A stretch of DNA of 64,000 nt from Siphonodentalium dalli (GCA_032622095.1 CP136062.1:12865710-12929709); one strand, 5' to 3'; positions 24,640 to 34,630 are shown, counted from the stretch's first letter. Program-made: numbers and translations. The notes: generated by a model from the sequence alone, not told the origin.

Positions 24640-25535
24640 TCTAATGCAGTACATAATCAGCTATCCAATAAACTAAAAGGCATTTGTATTGCAATTAGTT
24701 CCTGGTTGACCCCATTTTTCGGCTGGATCGCCTGTACTATCAGTTCATTCGTGATTTTGAACCAAGCAGCCAATGACGTCATGCACGCCTTGTACCGTAA
24801 CTGCAGTAATGACACAGATGCTTTTACGTTGTGGAACATGAATGCATCATGTTGTTTGGTCGAAATTACGTCACCTGACGTCGCGCGCAGACCCCAACTT
24901 GCATCCATTTTTGCAATCTCTACCAGAGCGCACCAATCATACTTCCTTTCTGACTCTGTGACCGACTGGGTACTAAACTGCGGTTTCTATATTGAGCGCG
25001 GGGTTTTCCAAACAAAATGGCGAAAACCGATCCCCCAAAGCCAAACTTCCTATGTGTTTTCATAACAATTCCCGCACTAAAAACTTGAAGACAGAATGGA
25101 GGATCAGAGCAGTACTTTTGTTGACGATTTTCGCAAATAACTCGTCAAAATTAGAGCAAATTAGAACTCTTGGGTCTGACTTGCCATGCGTTTTGTCGGG
25201 ACATTGTCGTTTATGTGCGTTCAGACTTTTGTGTTGACAAAATAATCGGAGAACCAAATCACACCGTTTCAAAATATATTTTGTTGGTCCTAGTGGGACT
25301 TTCCACACACATTTTTGTTCGATATTTTGTCTGCTTAATAAGGGCAGCATTTTGCTCTGCTCGCTTAGTGTACATTTTACTATCGCGGAAATCCATCAAC
25401 CGGGGGTAAAATGTCGTAGATAGCAGCGGTCTCACCGAGTCACCAATGGAGGTAAACCCTGCATGGAGTTTGCCATTTTAAAGTAGACGCAACTTGCTCT
25501 GAGCCACGAGCCACGAGAATAAATGCTCTTTTAAT
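24640..25535. other. GC-richer stretch, no recognised gene
   Basis: Contains CRE-like TGACGTCA (about 24773) and TGACGTCG (about 24876), and a CAAAATGGCG motif near 25013. Open frames of 80-119 codons on both strands overlap and resemble no family. It might be a CpG-bearing regulatory region. I cannot tell. Confidence 0.35.
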
Positions 25536-25541
25536 CTGCCA

Positions 25542-26190
25542 GTTGACTCGGTTGAGTGTAAATATAAGTAATGGATATTGTTGACTCGATTGAGTGTAAA
25601 TATAAGTAATGTATATTGTTGACTCGGTTGAGTGTAAATATAAGTAATGGATATTGTGGACTCGGTTGAGTGTAAATATAAGTAATGGATATTGTTGACT
25701 CGGTTGAGTGTAAATATAAGTAATGGATATTGTTGACTCGGTTGAGAGTAAATATAAGTAATGGATATTGTTGACTCGGTTGAGAGTAAATATAAGTAAT
25801 GGATATTGTTGACTCGGTTGAGTGTAAATATAAGTAATGGATATTGTTGACTCGGTTGAGTGTAAATATATGTAATGGATATTGTTGACTCGGTTGAGAG
25901 TAAATATAAGTAATGGATATTGTTGACTCGGTTGAGTGTAAATATAAGTAATGGATATTGTTGACACGGTTGAGTGTAAATATAAGTAATGGATATTGTT
26001 GACTCGGTTGAGTGTAAATATAAGTAATGGATATTGTTGACTCGGTTGAGTGTAAATATAAGTAATGGATATTGTTGACTCGGTTGAGAGTAAATATAAG
26101 TAATGGATATTGTTGACTCGGTTGAGTGTAAATATAAGTAATGGATATTGTTGACTCGGTTGAGTGTAAATATAAGTAATGGATATTGTT
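25542..26190. repeat. 38-bp minisatellite, about 17 copies
   Basis: Unit GTTGACTCGGTTGAGTGTAA + ATATAAGTAATGGATATT. Variants are GAGAGTAA for GAGTGTAA and GTGGACTC or GTTGACAC in single units. Minus-strand frames of 238-263 codons through it (repeating YPLLIFTLNRVNNIHYLYLH) are array read-through, open in all three frames because 38 is not a multiple of three. Confidence 0.96.
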
Positions 26191-26258
26191 GCATTCCACA
26201 GAGGATGGATGCAAGCTTTCACGTTCCACACAAAATGTCAGACCAACTTGCATCCACA

Positions 26259-27055
26259 CACTCTTATAACTAATGTGTAGAAACGATTACACATCAAATG
26301 TGTAAACCCGGTTAATACACATAGCAATGTGTAGTTTTACATACAAATACATTGACCAAGTGCCGTTCTACACATAATGTGTATATTTTGTTACACACAA
26401 TTGTGTAAGAACGTAGAGCATGCGCATTGCGGTGCCTTCAGTTTCATAGTCTGCTTCGTGACGGCCATATTGTTTGAGTATATTTTTTGGAATACAATCT
26501 ACAGCGATCGTAGACAAGGATGTAAGTTCAGAATTCCAATTTGTGGGTTTAGTATTAATAGTATATGAGGATTTATTTGTTAAAACTTTCATGGCGATTA
26601 CTGTCCTTAGACTCTTGTTATGATTGTTGTAATAATACTAATATTATGCAATCACGCCTCGACCCTGGTTTGTTCATTCAAAGCAAAAACTCACAGTACA
26701 GAACAAAATACTACATACCACTATGCGCCATGAAAGTTTTAACATATAAATCTGCATATATCTTTAATACTATACCCACAGGTCGGACTACTGAACTTGC
26801 ATTTCTTGTCTACGAACTGTATGTGTAAGAACCTACACAAAATGTGTAAGGGATATGTGTTGATTTTATACACACAGTTGTGTATAAATGTGTAAAAATT
26901 TACCCATTTATGTGTAATTTTTTTTACACAATTTGTGTACGAATATGAAACTACACATATACTACACAAATATGTTTAAGATCAAAATTGAATAATGATT
27001 GTGTAGCAGGGCTACACATTTTGTGTAGAAAACCTACACATTAGTCATAAGAGTG
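26259..27055. mobile_element. TIR element D, ~800 bp, TGTGTA-rich
   Basis: CACTCTTATAACTAATGTGT at 26259 pairs with ACACATTAGTCATAAGAGTG ending 27055, 21 of 22 positions over the full 22-bp TIR. The subterminal 150-250 bp on each side are filled with small palindromes of TACACA/TGTGTA (for example TTACACATCAAATGTGTAA). CA flanks both ends, possibly a 2-bp target duplication. The interior (26420-26830) has short frames without known domains. Confidence 0.75.
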
Positions 27056-27059
27056 CACT

Positions 27060-28045
27060 CTATGGAACGCAAGCATTTCATTCATTTCTTAATTTGTTAT
27101 TGCCAATGTTATCAGACCATTTGATTGGTAGATAAACATTTGTACCGTTATGTACACATGTACCTTGCACTAATTTATAACGTCTTACATTAAACTTTAC
27201 TTTGTTATCCTAGGTTTATATACTTTAATTAATTGTTTATGTGTAATTAGCCGAATATTATTATCTTAACCTAACACCAGGCTCTTTCTGATCATGCATT
27301 TCACAATTTCTTATATGATTCTAACCCAATGTTTTATGGATGTTCAGCGTCACAACGACTTTCGCAGTTTCATTTAATGAAGCCGCAAATGCATATATCA
27401 TCAGAGACATGATTTGTTTTGTTGGGGTGTGTCTCTCGCGACCGCGTTCAATACAGCAAACATAATTATGATACAAAATTTCGCAAGAAAATAAAATAAT
27501 TATGCATGCCCTATGCACGAGCTTACCAGGCTACATCCGATATCTCTTAGTCGTTTGATTCATCCACTCATTCACTTACAGGGACGTGACATGCCCCCAT
27601 ACATTCGTCAACATTTGCAACATCTGGAAGTTTCTTTTCTGACACAACCTCAGTTCGAAATTTCAGAATAAAATTGGTTCAAATTGTTTAGTGTTAAAGG
27701 TCCTCAATCTTATTCGATGATCCCCATATAATCAGATTCTAACAACAACAACAACAACAACAACAACACCACCAACAATAAAAATAACAACAACAACAAC
27801 ATTTCATGAAATGCCGCTTTAGTTATCAAAATCATTTAATTGCCAACACATAATGCTGACCATTGTTAACTATAGAATAAAATTGCACAAAAAGTGTTAT
27901 GTATCAACATTTCGTTGTATTTTTGCTAGGCCGTCCAAAAGTCCCTGTGATGAAAAATAATATGTTTCAAAAATCGATTTCCAATAACTTTGTGCTTTAT
28001 TGGGTGGGTTCCTTGACTCGAATCAAATATTGTTTACCCCCGAAG
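27060..28045. other. About 1 kb, one simple repeat, otherwise nothing
   Basis: A (CAA)n/(AAC)n microsatellite lies at 27740-27802. No gene or long repeat is recognised otherwise. Confidence 0.5.
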
Positions 28046-28050
28046 CCAAA
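27985..28050 (+). repeat. Dispersed repeat at the left edge of the 25-bp array
   Basis: GACTCGAATCAAATATTGTT + TACCCCCGAAGCCAAATAAATAG matches 32995-33045 (GATTCGAATCAAATACTTTT + TACCCCCGAGGCCAAAGAAATAG). The 25-bp array begins precisely with the AAATAGTAATT end of this element. Confidence 0.75.
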
Positions 28051-29623
28051 TAAATAGTAATTAAGGGGCGCTTAATAAATAGTAATTGAGGGGGGCTTTT
28101 AAATAGTAATTGAGGGGCGCTTAATAAATAGTAATTGAGGGGTCCTTAATAAATAGTAATTAAGGGGCGCTTAATAAATAGTAATTGAGGGGCGCTTAAT
28201 AAATAGTAATTAAGGGGCGCTTAATAAATAGTAATTAAGGGGCGCTTAATAAATAGTAATTAAGGGGCGTTTAATAAATAGTAATTAAGGGGCGCTTAAT
28301 AAATAGTAATTAAGGGGCGTTTAATAAATAGTAATTAAGGGGCGCTTAATAAATAGTAATTAAGGGGCGCTTAATAAATAGTAATTAAGGGGCGCTTAAT
28401 AAATAGTAATTAAGGGGCGCTTAATAAATAGTAATTAAGGGGCGCTTAATAAATAGTAATTGAGGGGGGCTTTTAAATAGTAATTGAGGGGCGCTTAATA
28501 AATAGTAATTGAGGGGTCCTTAATAAATAGTAATTAAGGGGCGCTTAATAAATAGTAATTAAGGGGCGCTTAATAAATAGTAATTAAGGGGCGCTTAATA
28601 AATAGTAATTAAGGGGCGCTTAATAAATAGTAATTAAGGGGCGCTTAATAAATAGTAATTAAGGGGCGCTTAATAAATAGTAATTAAGGGGCGTTTAATA
28701 AATAGTAATTAAGGGGCGCTTAATAAATAGTAATTAAGGGGCGCTTAATAAATAGTAATTAAGGGGCGCTTAATAAATAGTAATTAAGGGGCGCTTAATA
28801 AATAGTAATTAAGGGGCGCTTAATAAATAGTAATTAAGGGGCGCTTAATAAATAGTAATTGAGGGGGGCTTTTAAATAGTAATTGAGGGGCGCTTAATAA
28901 ATAGTAATTGAGGGGTCCTTAATAAATAGTAATTAAGGGGCGCTTAATAAATAGTAATTAAGGGGCGCTTAATAAATAGTAATTAAGGGGCGCTTAATAA
29001 ATAGTAATTAAGGGGCGCTTAATAAATAGTAATTAAGGGGCGCTTAATAAATAGTAATTAAGGGGCGCTTAATAAATAGTAATTAAGGGGCGTTTAATAA
29101 ATAGTAATTAAGGGGCGCTTAATAAATAGTAATTAAGGGGCGCTTAATAAATAGTAATTAAGGGGCGCTTAATAAATAGTAATTAAGGGGCGCTTAATAA
29201 ATAGTAATTAAGGGGCGCTTAATAAATAGTAATTAAGGGGCGTTTAATAAATAGTAATTAAGGGGCGCTTAATAAATAGTAATTAAGGGGCGCTTAATAA
29301 ATAGTAATTAAGGGGCGCTTAATAAATAGTAATTAAGGGGCGCTTAATAAATAGTAATTAAGGGGCGTTTAATAAATAGTAATTAAGGGGCGCTTAATAA
29401 ATAGTAATTAAGGGGCGTTTAATAAATAGTAATTAAGGGGCGCTTAATAAATAGTAATTAAGGGGCGCTTAATAAATAGTAATTAAGGGGCGCTTAATAA
29501 ATAGTAATTAAGGGGCGCTTAATAAATAGTAATTAAGGGGCGCTTAATAAATAGTAATTAAGGGGCGCTTAATAAATAGTAATTAAGGGGCGCTTAATAA
29601 ATAGTAATTAAGGGGCGTTTAAT
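28050..29623. repeat. 25-bp minisatellite, about 63 copies
   Basis: Unit GCGCTTAATAAATAGTAATT + AAGGG, extremely homogeneous. A distinctive block (GAGGGGGGCTTTTAAATAG ... GAGGGGTCC) recurs near 28088, 28462 and 28861, giving a higher-order period of about 375-400 bp (15-16 monomers). No open frame runs through it because TAA recurs. Confidence 0.97.
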
Positions 29624-29624
29624 C

Positions 29625-30600
29625 GGAGTATGCGTCTTTAAGTGTAAAATTGTAATTTTCAGACAAAAAGCCGCACACATGTATTTATACAATTTAAATA
29701 ATTCCCATAAAATATTTGTGAACTGAAATGAACACCAGTTATAACAAATCCAACCTTATTGTCTACCATTGTCATATCCTACAGCTGGAGAACCCGATGT
29801 TAACTCCCAATTCCAACCTAACAGGGGTGCAAATGGAAGTTCTAGAAAGTGGGCGGTTTGCATTAAGAAACATTTTAGGTGGACACCCCCAACGGGACCC
29901 TATAGACATTTCCCTGTTTTCTCATTATTTACACTGTTCCTGGCCTATACTATTGAATTTAACAAACAACGTGTATTGTTATGACATTAAAACATAAAAA
30001 TATAAACGAATAGGCCCTTGCAAATGTACCCTCCTCAGTAAACACACAACAATCTGCCGGTATTTCCGTAAGGTAATGGGTTATTTTCAAAAAGAAACAG
30101 TCAAAATTCTAAATATATAATTCGTATCTTTGACATCCCAAATCCGTTTTGGTGATAACTCTTTGCAGAATCGATCTGCGGCCTGGGTACCCACACGCGA
30201 TCGCGGGTAGTATTTTTAGGAACTGCACGGCATGTATTATAGAACATTTTATGGTTAATCGATACACATATTGCCCGACGTCAATGACTGATAATATGTC
30301 ACAAACGAACTTCGAATGTCAAAAAGTGTCTATTATTATGACAAAATCGGAAATGAGCCATAAAAACACATGCTCTGTTTTGGTGATTCCCTCCATTTGG
30401 TGATACCAGGTAGATAGAGGTGGGGTCGGGCCACCGAGAAGAGCATCAAGATTAGGGCGTTAATTTTTTTCATTAAAGACATATTATGTACATGTGTCGG
30501 GTGCGTGAAACTAATAAATTAGTATTCAGGCACTATGCCAACTGGAGGAATGCAAACTTCTACTAACACCACCGTAAATCTGAAGCGAATCGACGGTACC
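29625..30600. other. About 1 kb upstream of the first recognised semaphorin exon
   Basis: Two overlapping open frames (29728-29997 and 29769-29984) show no known domain. It presumably belongs to an intron or the 5' flank of the semaphorin gene. I searched for an upstream signal-peptide exon and could not recognise one. Confidence 0.4.
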
Positions 30601-30603
30601 ACT

Positions 30604-30853
30604 CCATTGAAAACATCGTCTGAATAACGCTCAATTATAAATATGTACTACTCGATTCGGGACGCATCTATCGGCAGTAAACTAACAAAAACAATTTCAT
30701 CATCGAGAGTCACTGTATTTAATTAATACATACTAATGACGATGTGTGTTGTCAATTTAGATATAATATTTGTAAAAATACATGTACTTTGAGCAAGATT
30801 ATTCTCCATTTCTATTTGATCACCGGAGAGTTCCACATCATGCCCTTTATTTC
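30604..30853 (+). repeat. Segmental duplicate, copy next to the exon
   Basis: Matches 36798-37040 closely: CCATTGAAAACAT, CTCAATTATAAATAT, GGGACGCATCTATCGGCARTAAACTAAC, GAGAGTCACTGTATTTAATT and ATTATTCTCCATTTCTATTTG. This copy runs to within 7 bp of the acceptor of the exon at 30860. Confidence 0.85.
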
Positions 30854-30859
30854 TTTCAG

Positions 30860-30962
30860 ACATAAAAACAAGACATTATTCCCAAGGTGATGAAAAGCTG
30901 TATTATCGGTACTTCATGCTCGACTCTTCAAACGGGAATGGATACCTATATGTTGGTGCAAT
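30860..30962 (+). CDS. Semaphorin exon a (N-terminal Sema domain)
   Basis: The acceptor TTTCTTTCAG ends at 30859. The exon enters in phase 1 (two bases completing a codon) and encodes IKTRHYSQGDEKLYYRYFML, then DSSNGNGYLYVGA plus the first two bases of the next codon. The YYRYFMLDS...YLYVGAM stretch matches the first propeller strands of semaphorins. Protein continuity with the exon at 33261 (NRVLKF) requires the junction after 30962, where the intron would start GAAAGT instead of GTAAGT. The only nearby GT (at 30967) leaves phase 0 and would put a stop into the next exon after six codons. So the donor is non-canonical (GA-AG), mutated, or a sequencing error. Upstream exons were not found. 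Confidence 0.82.
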
Positions 30963-30969
30963 GAAAGTA

Positions 30970-31500
30970 TTCATAGCATTAAATTGATAATTAAACACAC
31001 TCATTACATGGAATAGTTCATAATACTCCCATGGGTAGTTAAAAACTCCTTCATATGGGTTAAAGGAAAATACTGTTTAGTTGCAGCAGTGAGTAACTGC
31101 ATTGCAATACTGGGAGACGAGGAACCCATAAGTGGGACCAGCACTTGTCCTCCAATCCCATTGTTTGTAAAAATTGTCTGTCATATATCATATTTCACAA
31201 AAATTAGACAAATAAATATCTTTCACCCTTTCTATACTAAATCGTTTCTCCCATTCAGTTAAATAGTCCTCAATGGAATATATTGATTTGCAGGGATGTC
31301 AAGGTGATATAAGTAAACATCAGATAAATAACATTTCAAACAAAATGAGTCCTATTTATTGAGAGAAATGTTTAGATAATGACTTCAACAGGCGGCCTAT
31401 GGTCGTTTGTTGAATTTATTTTCTGAACATGTCCAAAGTAATATTATAAACTACTTGAAGATGATGATTTAGTATAGAAGGGGTTAAACTACATGAATTA
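30970..31500. other. Intron sequence, nothing recognised
   Basis: First part of the intron after exon a. It holds no long repeat, gene or RNA that I recognise. Confidence 0.45.
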
Positions 31501-31554
31501 ACAGTAATAATTCCTTAAGTAACGGTAAGTCGTTCCTTGGAACGAACCATATAT

Positions 31555-31712
31555 ACACAGAACGACACGATGTGTAAATGGGTTTGTCGATACGGCAGGC
31601 GTGCTGTCGCGGAAGAATAGAACCGGAGGCGCTTGCGCCTCGAGTTCTATCCTTCCGCGACAGCACGAGTGCCGTATCGACAAACCCATTTACACATCAT
31701 GTCGTTCTGTGT
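31555..31712. repeat. Long hairpin HP4, 69-nt arms
   Basis: Left arm 31555-31623 pairs with right arm 31644-31712 at 65 of 69 positions. The 20-nt tip 31624-31643 (CGGAGGCGCTTGCGCCTCGA) is itself almost perfectly self-complementary. A TTACACGCTTCGCGTCC stretch at 31716-31732, just outside the right arm, resembles the HP1 tip. Confidence 0.92.
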
Positions 31713-31734
31713 TTATTACACGCTTCGCGTCCTA

Positions 31735-32280
31735 AACTCCGTGCAGTAACAATATAGGGTTAGAAGGTTTATGTAGGCTCATACAGGGCGTGTTTGTCAT
31801 GTGTGATGATTCTTTTATTTAAATAGTTCTAGTTTTATGGTTGAGGCGAACGTCATTTTACGTCGAGATGCGTATGGAACGTACGTTCCATACAGATTTG
31901 TAATTAATGTCCACCCCTTAACTAACACCATTTCCGATTGGGCAAAAGCCGCCACGTGATAGTCCGGGAACAAGTCATATTGTACTCCCGAATGTCATAT
32001 TGGACTCCCAAGTTTGCAATATCACTTTTTTTGGGACTCCGTGACGTCACGAACTAGCTATTGCGAAACGAATCGATGAAAATGTGATGTGCTGCGCGCA
32101 ACAAATTTAGCAAACCTTTAACTTCCGCATTGAGTTTTTCCTTCATTTCCGTGTTTACTGTTCCAAATCGTGCTTCATGATGATCAAATACAGGCTTTTA
32201 TAGATAATTAAGAGCTGACAAATACCAAAAATAACCACTAAAGTTTTATTCCCAAAATTTGGATAAACATACAGATGAAT
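31735..32280. other. Intron sequence, nothing recognised
   Basis: Contains GGAACGTACGTTCC (about 31876-31889), a short palindrome, and a CGTGACGTCACG motif near 32040. No gene or long repeat. Confidence 0.4.
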
Positions 32281-32287
32281 AATAAAA

Positions 32288-32433
32288 ATGTCATGTTGTG
32301 TACAGTAGCGTATGAGTTTTTCGTGTACTAGTCCAGGCTGTGGTAAAAAGTTTTATGCGTGTCTCGTCCAATATGAGTTTTCACCAAAACCTGGACTCGT
32401 ACAAGAAAAACACATACTGTACACAACATTGTA
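32288..32433. repeat. Hairpin HP6, ~60-nt arms
   Basis: TGTTGTGTACAGTAGCGTAT...CTAGTCCAGG...GGTAAAA (32288-32348) pairs with TTTTCACC...CCTGGACTCGTAC...ATACTGTACACAACA (32378-32433), with several mismatches. The loop is about 30 nt. More diverged than HP1, HP4 and HP5. Confidence 0.8.
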
Positions 32434-32544
32434 TAATAACTTTATAATATGGAACAGCAATAACACTGTACTTCTCGGAACAAGCGTGTAATAAACATAA
32501 TGTCTGTACGAAATGCCCAGACTTCTGGCATGACATATCTAGAA

Positions 32545-32672
32545 CCAGAAACACGTGTTCAAACGGACGGTCTTGCAGATACATGTAAATATGGATAACT
32601 TATTATTACCACTTGATTTTAGTGTTATCCATCTTTATCTACAAGACCGTCCGTTTGACCGTGTGTTTCTGG
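32545..32672. repeat. Hairpin HP10, ~50-nt arms
   Basis: CCAGAAACACGTGTTCAAAC...GGATAAC (32545-32599) pairs with GTTATCC...GTTTGACCGTGTGTTTCTGG (32624-32672), sharing the ACGGACGGTCTTG block. The AT-rich loop covers 32600-32623. Both long open frames overlapping it are by-products of the repeat. Confidence 0.82.
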
Positions 32673-32721
32673 CCCACACACAATTGAAATAACAACCTTC
32701 AAACATCGATATTTGATCAAG

Positions 32722-32966
32722 CCTTGAAATAGTGTGTCTGTCATTTGCAGAATGAGGTTCCCAGAGGGAGAATTTAGTGATGCTACCCCGCATAGCGGGC
32801 TATCATCACCAAATTCACCCTCTGGGAACCTCATTCTGCTGAGGTGTAAATAGAATGAGTTCCCCAGAGGGTGAATTGGTGATGCTAGCCCGCTATGTGG
32901 GGTAGCATCAATAATTCACCCTCTGGGGACCTCATTCCGCATATGACAGACACACTATTTCAAGAA
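32722..32966. mobile_element. Two palindromic MITE copies in tandem
   Basis: TAGTGTGTCTGTCATTTGCA leads into a first hairpin (GAATGAGGTTCCCAGAGGG ... CCCTCTGGGAACCTCATTC, 32750-32835). A second follows (GAATGAGTTCCCCAGAGGG ... CCCTCTGGGGACCTCATTCC, 32852-32937), and then the mirrored TATGACAGACACACTA. These are the best-paired copies in the window. The outer TGTGTCTGTCAT/ATGACAGACACA pair behaves like a terminal inverted repeat enclosing both. Confidence 0.85.
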
Positions 32967-32989
32967 TTGATATTTTATCAGGCTGAGCT

Positions 32990-33120
32990 TTGATGGGTCC
33001 TCGATTCGAATCAAATACTTTTTACCCCCGAGGCCAAAGAAATAGTAATTCAGGAGCATCTGATCGGATGGTGTACCTTTAACTGTTGTCATCTGATCGG
33101 ATGGTGTACCTTTAACTGTT
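32990..33120 (+). repeat. Dispersed repeat plus 33-bp tandem duplicate
   Basis: GATTCGAATCAAATACTTTT...GAAATAGTAATTCAGGAGC is the solo relative of the unit that founded the 25-bp array. It is followed by two identical 33-bp copies of CATCTGATCGGATGGTGTAC + CTTTAACTGTTGT. Confidence 0.8.
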
Positions 33121-33260
33121 GTGTTCATGATTCGATTTTTCGATAGTCTTCGTCCATTGCCACATTATTATGGGATAGTGTTTGAATATGAACGGATTGG
33201 TTTTATCGAATGAAATAAGTCTGCAGTATATATTTAAATTATCTGTACTCTCTTTTTCAG

Positions 33261-33312
33261 GAATCGTGTTTTGAAATTTAGCGTGGCTAACTTTCCAACA
33301 GCTACATACACT
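33261..33312 (+). CDS. Semaphorin exon b
   Basis: The acceptor CTCTTTTTCAG ends at 33260 and a consensus donor GTAAGT starts at 33313. After one base completing the split codon it encodes NRVLKFSVANFPTATYT (17 residues) and ends in phase 0. NRV.KFS following LYVGAM is the classic second strand of the Sema propeller. A 66-bp minisatellite begins only 18 bp beyond the donor, leaving a minimal normal 5' intron end. In the other frame (phase 0 entry) the exon hits TAG after six codons, which fixes the phase. Confidence 0.85.
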
Positions 33313-33330
33313 GTAAGTCTTGTCATAACA

Positions 33331-33858
33331 TGGGGTTTATGCAGGGGTGCCAGGATAAAGAAGGACACATACCCTTTCTACCTTTTTATTGTTTTTTAAG
33401 GTTTATGCAGGGGTGCCAGGGTAAAGAAGGACACATACCCTTTCTACCTTTTTATTGTTTTTTAAGGTTTATGCAGGGGTGCCAGGGTAAAGAAGGACAC
33501 ATACCCTTTCTACCTTTTTATTGTTTTTTAAGGTTTATGCAGGGGTGCCAGGGTAAAGAAGGACACATACCCTTTCTACCTTTTTATTGTTTTTTAAGGT
33601 TTATGCAGGGGTGCCAGGGTAAAGAAGGACACATACCCTTTCTGCCTTTTTATTGTTTTTTAAGGTTTATGCAGGGGTGCCAGGGTAAAGAAGGGCACAT
33701 ACCCTTTCTACCTTTTTATTGTTTTTTAAGGTTTATGCAGGGGTGCCAGGGTAAAGAAGGGCACATACCCTTTCTACCTTTTTATTGTTTTTTAAGGTTT
33801 ATGCAGGGGTGCCAGGGTAAAGAAGGACACATACCCTTTCTGCCTTTTTATTGTTTTT
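33331..33858 (+). repeat. 66-bp minisatellite, 8 copies
   Basis: Unit GGTTTATGCAGGGGTGCCAG + GGTAAAGAAGGACACATACC + CTTTCTACC + TTTTTATTGTTTTTTAA, almost identical copies. Since 66 is a multiple of three, one plus frame stays open for 188 codons (repeat FMQGCQGKEGHIPFLPFYCF). The array lies wholly in the intron after exon b and has its own polypyrimidine-rich segment in each unit. I see no evidence of translation. Confidence 0.96.
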
Positions 33859-33969
33859 TAATTTGTTTTCAAAAATTATTCTGGTGTTTTTCCTGAAATG
33901 TCCATATGTATTAAGCATTAAGTGCAACGTACATGGACTATTAACATAATTATCTCTTTGGTTGATGAC

Positions 33970-34448
33970 CACATATGTGACCCGCCATATCAAATCCAGT
34001 CGTAAGTCGGGATTTTTTTTACCCTGTACCAATGCATTCTCTTATATATGCGAGTCGACCATAGGTCGCCTCGCATATATAAGAGAATGCATTGGCCTAA
34101 CAATTTTTTACAATTTTAATAATTTTTTTCTTGTATTATTTTACAATTTTATAATTTCACCCATACATAGCCCCAGACAAACATGAGCAGACGACACTCT
34201 TCTCTATGCTTCTATATATGTGGGGGGGGGGGGGGGCTCCCTGCAGGGTAATGGATGTTTTTTATTTTATGTCCTAAAAATTGTAAGAAACATTTATTTA
34301 AAAAAAATGATAAAAAATTGTTAGGCCAATGCATTCTCTTATATATGCGAGGCGACCTATGGTCGACTCGCATATATAAGAGAATGCATTGGCACAGGGT
34401 AAAAAAATCCCGACTTACGACTGGATTTGATATGGCGGGTCACATATA
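33970..34448. repeat. 480-bp inverted repeat of two hairpins
   Basis: The left arm 33970-34112 (CATATGTGACCCGCCATATC ... GGCCTAACAATTTTTTA) is mirrored by 34311-34448. Each arm contains its own perfect 26-bp-stem hairpin (34029-34095 and 34326-34392; stem begins CCAATGCATTCTCTTATATA), with tips TCGACCATAGGTCGC and its complement. The ~200-bp spacer contains a run of about 16 G (34221-34236) and a GAGCAGACGACACTC fragment of satellite type. This is either a composite MITE or two copies in opposite orientation. Confidence 0.9.
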
Positions 34449-34630
34449 TATATACACATAGTGACAGTGAACATTAAGTAGATGGCTATACATTGTAGGA
34501 AATGATCAGCTGATCATCATAGACTGGTGTTCTAATTGTAACTCCAGAACAATTGAAATGCACTGGAGGAAATTTAGGATAAAATTGTATAATGCAGAGG
34601 TGTCAACTTATAGACAACAAGCTGATATGA

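Noticed and set aside
24706-25065. 119-codon frame as a membrane protein or the semaphorin first exon
   Set aside because: No signal-peptide pattern at its start, an overlapping frame on the other strand, and no donor leading in phase to exon a.
25440-26259. Three overlapping minus-strand frames of 238-263 codons with a Tyr/Leu-rich repeat
   Set aside because: They are readings of a 38-bp tandem repeat in all three frames of one strand. The repeat shows no codon-position bias and no start or stop context.
28050-29623. CRISPR-like array
   Set aside because: The 25-bp units are contiguous with no unique spacers, in an animal genome. The same applies to the other arrays.
33330-33896. 188-codon plus-strand frame with 22-residue repeats as a repeat protein
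   Set aside because: It lies in the intron right after a strong GTAAGT donor of the semaphorin. The 66-bp unit is nearly invariant at all codon positions, as expected of a young minisatellite.
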